Below, in pieces: positions 4,341 through 6,896 of a stretch of 6,896 bases of DNA. Below the pieces are notes generated by a model that had not been told where the DNA came from, did not search any database, and saw only the letters and a program-made list of their open reading frames with translations. Positions within the stretch are counted from its first letter, which is position 1; every line of letters starts with the position of its first letter. This stretch comes from Thiobacillus sp. (GTDB lineage Bacteria; Pseudomonadota; Gammaproteobacteria; Burkholderiales; Thiobacillaceae): contig JANJUT010000270.1 in the NCBI GenBank assembly GCA_024710445.1, positions 1 through 6,896 on the forward strand, written 5' to 3'. The translations under genes and the position numbers were made by a program.

Positions 4341-6896
4341 TCGGACACATCATCGCGTGGTCGCTCCGCCATAAACTTTTCGTCGTTCTCGCCGGCGTGC
4401 TGCTGCTCGCCTGGGGCGGCTGGCAAGCCGCCCAGACGCCGGTGGACGTTTTTCCTGACCTCACCGCGCCAAGCGTTACGGTGGTCACCGAGGCGCACGG
4501 CATGGCGCCGACTGACGTCGAAAACCTCGTCACCTTTCCCATCGAGTCGGCGCTCAACGGCGCGCCGGACGTGCGCCGGGTGCGATCCTCCACCAAGATC
4601 GGCCTGTCGGTGGTGACGGTGGAATTCGAGTGGGGCACCGACCTCTATCTCGCCCGCCAGGTGGTGGCCGAACGCCTGCAGCTCGCCCGCGCGTCGCTGC
4701 CGGCGGACATTCCGGCGCCGGCCATGGCGCCGGCGGCGTCGATCATGGGCGAGATCCTGTTCATCGCCCTGGCGTCCGACCGGCATACCGGCATGGCGCT
4801 CAAGAACACCGCTGAGCAGGTCATCAAGCGCCGCGTGCTGGCGGTACCCGGCGTGGCCGAAGTGTTGCCCATCGGCGGCGACACCCAGCAGTTCCAGGTG
4901 ACGCTCAATCCCGAACGCCTGGCGGCCTACGGCCTGACCGTGGACGAAGTCGCGGCGGCATTGCGCGATGCCAACCAGAACACTTCGGCCGGCTTCATGG
5001 TCGAGGCCGGCCAGGAGTACCTGATCCAGGGCCTGGGGCGCATCGAGGCGCTGAACGACATCGCCGATACCGTCGTGGCCCGGCGCACCGGGGAACCCGG
5101 CCAATCCATCCAGCGCCAGGCGGTGCTGGTGCGGCACGTGGCGGCGGTGGACATTGGCCCCGCGCCCACGCGCGGCATCGGTTCGCACAACGGCAAGCCG
5201 GCGGTGGTGCTGGGCATCCAGAAGCAGCCGGGTGCCAACACCCTGGACCTGACCGATCGCCTCGATGCCACGCTGGCGGACATTCAGTCCGGCCTGCCCA
5301 AGGGCATGAAGATCGAGCGCCACATCTTCCGCCAGGCCGACTTCATCCGCATCTCCATCGACAACCTGAACAAGGCCTTGATCGAGGGCGCGATCCTGGT
5401 GGTGGCCATCGTGTTCGCCTTCCTGCTCTCGGCTCGAGCCACGTTAATCAGCCTGATCGCGATCCCGCTGTCGCTGGTGGCGGCGATCCTGGCCATGAAA
5501 GCGTTCGGCGCAACGATCAACACGATGACGCTGGGCGGCATGGTGATCGCGCTGGGTGCGCTGGTCGACGATGCCATCATCGTGGTGGAGAACATCGTGC
5601 GCCGCCTGCGCGAGAACCGCGCACAGGCGGCTGAACAGCAGGCCAACATGCTGCATCTGGTTTATGAGGCGACGCGCGAAATCCAGGGCTCCATCGTGTT
5701 CGCCACCCTCATCATCATGCTGGTGTTTTTGCCGCTGTTCTTTCTCTCCGGCGTCGAGGGGCGGCTGATGGCGCCGCTTGGTCTGGCTTATGTGGTGTCG
5801 CTGGCAGCCTCGCTGGTGGTGGCGATCACCGTGACGCCGGTGCTGGCGGCGCTGCTGCTGCCGAACGCGAAGACAGTGCGCGAAAGCATCGAGCCGCGCT
5901 TCATCCATCGTCTCAAGGCCGGCTACCGCCGTGTGCTGGACGCAACGATGACGCGCTGGAAAACCGTGGCCGGTGTCAGCGTGGCGACGCTCGCCGCCGC
6001 GCTGGTTGCGCTCGGTTTCGCCGGACGCGCCTTCCTGCCCGATTTCAACGAAGGCACGCTCACCGTCGGCATGGCCACGCTGCCCGGCACTTCGCTTGCG
6101 GAATCGGACCGTCTGGGGCGGATGGTGGAGGCCATCCTGCTGTCGCACCCCGAGGTGGTGGCGACAGCGCGCCGCACCGGCCGCGCCGAGGGCGACCCCC
6201 ACGCGATGGACGTGTCAGCCTCGGAAATGGAGGTGACGCTGAAAATGGGCGCGCGCAGCAAGGAAGACTTCCTCGCCGCGCTGCGCGAGGATTTCGCCAG
6301 CGTGCCCGGCACCCAGATCGTCGTCGGCCAGCCGATCTCGCACCGCATCGACCACATGCTGTCGGGCAGCCGCTCGAACATCGCGGTGAAGATTTTCGGG
6401 CCGGACCTCGGCGAGCTGCGCCGGCTGACCCAGCAGGTCAAGGGCATCGCCCAGGCCGTGCCGGGGGCGGTGGATGTCACCGACGAACAGCAGACCGACA
6501 TCCCCTTCCTCACCCTCCGTTTCCGCCGCGATGCGCTGGCGCAGCATGGCCTCAGCATCCGCGAGGTGTCGGAAGCGATCGAGGCCGCCTTTTCCGGTTT
6601 GCCGGTGAACCGCGTGCAACAGGGACAGGCGAGCTTCGACCTGGTGCTGCGCTTCGATCCTTCGACGCGGGCGAACCTCGATGCGGTGCGCGCGACGCTC
6701 ATCACCACCGCCGACGGCGCGCGCCTGCCGCTGTCGGCGCTGGCCGACATCCGCAACGACCGCGCACCGTATTCGATCAGCCGCGAGAACGTGCAGCGCA
6801 AGATGGTGGTGATGGCCAACGTCGCCGGACGTGACCTCGCCAGCGTGGTCGCCGACATCCGCAAGCAGGTGGCGGCGAATGTGACACTGCCCGCGG
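4337..6896 (+). CDS. czcA: Heavy-metal RND efflux pump, CzcA/CusA family (3' end outside window)
   Basis: The first 853 residues of an inner-membrane proton-driven RND pump; the family is usually 1030-1070 aa, so about 200 are missing. No frameshift is seen. TM1 lies at about 13-31 and is followed by TPVDVFPDLTAPSVTV, the family's periplasmic entry. TM2-TM6 lie at about 350-365, 369-388, 399-417, 453-471 and 482-502, and TM7 at about 541-560, followed by FLPDFNEGTL. TM4 reads IALGALVDDAIIVVEN. D411 and E418 match the positions of CzcA D408 and E415 and CusA D405, but A405 replaces CzcA D402 (the DFG Asp), as in CusA's AIG. RTGRAEGDPHAMD and SHRIDHMLSG (M674) are typical periplasmic motifs. 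The open frame continues to the last base. ATG 4337 is the only good start; the ATG at 4329 stops after three codons. Export of heavy-metal cations is well supported, but the ion is not. The symbol czcA is given for family only. Confidence 0.93.
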   Translation, partial: MIGHIIAWSLRHKLFVVLAGVLLLAWGGWQAAQTPVDVFPDLTAPSVTVVTEAHGMAPTDVENLVTFPIESALNGAPDVRRVRSSTKIGLSVVTVEFEWGTDLYLARQVVAERLQLARASLPADIPAPAMAPAASIMGEILFIALASDRHTGMALKNTAEQVIKRRVLAVPGVAEVLPIGGDTQQFQVTLNPERLAAYGLTVDEVAAALRDANQNTSAGFMVEAGQEYLIQGLGRIEALNDIADTVVARRTGEPGQSIQRQAVLVRHVAAVDIGPAPTRGIGSHNGKPAVVLGIQKQPGANTLDLTDRLDATLADIQSGLPKGMKIERHIFRQADFIRISIDNLNKALIEGAILVVAIVFAFLLSARATLISLIAIPLSLVAAILAMKAFGATINTMTLGGMVIALGALVDDAIIVVENIVRRLRENRAQAAEQQANMLHLVYEATREIQGSIVFATLIIMLVFLPLFFLSGVEGRLMAPLGLAYVVSLAASLVVAITVTPVLAALLLPNAKTVRESIEPRFIHRLKAGYRRVLDATMTRWKTVAGVSVATLAAALVALGFAGRAFLPDFNEGTLTVGMATLPGTSLAESDRLGRMVEAILLSHPEVVATARRTGRAEGDPHAMDVSASEMEVTLKMGARSKEDFLAALREDFASVPGTQIVVGQPISHRIDHMLSGSRSNIAVKIFGPDLGELRRLTQQVKGIAQAVPGAVDVTDEQQTDIPFLTLRFRRDALAQHGLSIREVSEAIEAAFSGLPVNRVQQGQASFDLVLRFDPSTRANLDAVRATLITTADGARLPLSALADIRNDRAPYSISRENVQRKMVVMANVAGRDLASVVADIRKQVAANVTLPA

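Noticed and set aside
4298..5323. 341-aa open frame on the - strand opposite the pump gene
   Set aside because: The protein is rich in His, Arg and Gly in the way typical of reverse-frame GC-rich sequence, shows no motif, and the + strand frame is an unmistakable RND pump.
5923..6864. 313-aa open frame on the - strand near the right edge
   Set aside because: It is antisense to the conserved periplasmic region of the RND pump. Its composition (Ser/Arg/Ala-rich) and lack of domains indicate a shadow frame.

Overview
The window looks like chromosomal DNA from a high-GC proteobacterium, most likely a betaproteobacterium. This rests on GC-rich codon use, a ClpB tail of proteobacterial type, and a czc-style heavy-metal efflux operon of the kind common in Rhodocyclales, Burkholderiales and Nitrosomonadales. 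I cannot name a genus from sequence alone. All genes run on the + strand.

Layout. Bases 2-613 are the 3' end of a ClpB disaggregase gene, closed by a clear intrinsic terminator (636-662). Bases 663-1027 contain no gene. They hold a 161-bp, AT-richer, non-coding element bounded by perfect 17-bp inverted repeats (759-919), which is a MITE candidate. This is followed by a long hairpin (918-960) and a weak promoter candidate. From 1028 a four-gene metal-efflux cluster begins. It encodes a small His-rich CzcI-like periplasmic protein, a CzcC-type outer-membrane factor, a CzcB-type lipoprotein adaptor with an extra N-terminal domain, and a CzcA/CusA-type RND pump that runs off the right edge after 853 codons.

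How it works together. The RND pump in the inner membrane, the periplasmic adaptor and the outer-membrane channel would form a tripartite complex exporting metal cations to the outside. The His-rich small protein and the His-rich ends of the adaptor suggest periplasmic metal handling. Substrate is ambiguous. The gene order and His-rich proteins resemble Czc (Zn/Co/Cd), but the pump's TM4 motif has ALG where CzcA has DFG, which resembles CusA (Cu/Ag). No regulator gene lies inside the window.

Points of most interest. A palindromic repeat-like insert sits between a strong Shine-Dalgarno sequence and the pump start codon. It creates a 24-codon leader ORF that overlaps the pump gene by ATGA, and an SD that is partly held in a hairpin. 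The MITE candidate lies upstream of the operon, and a folded repeat lies between the czcI-like and czcC-like genes. The operon type itself is known; the novelty, if any, is in these small inserted elements and what they do to expression.
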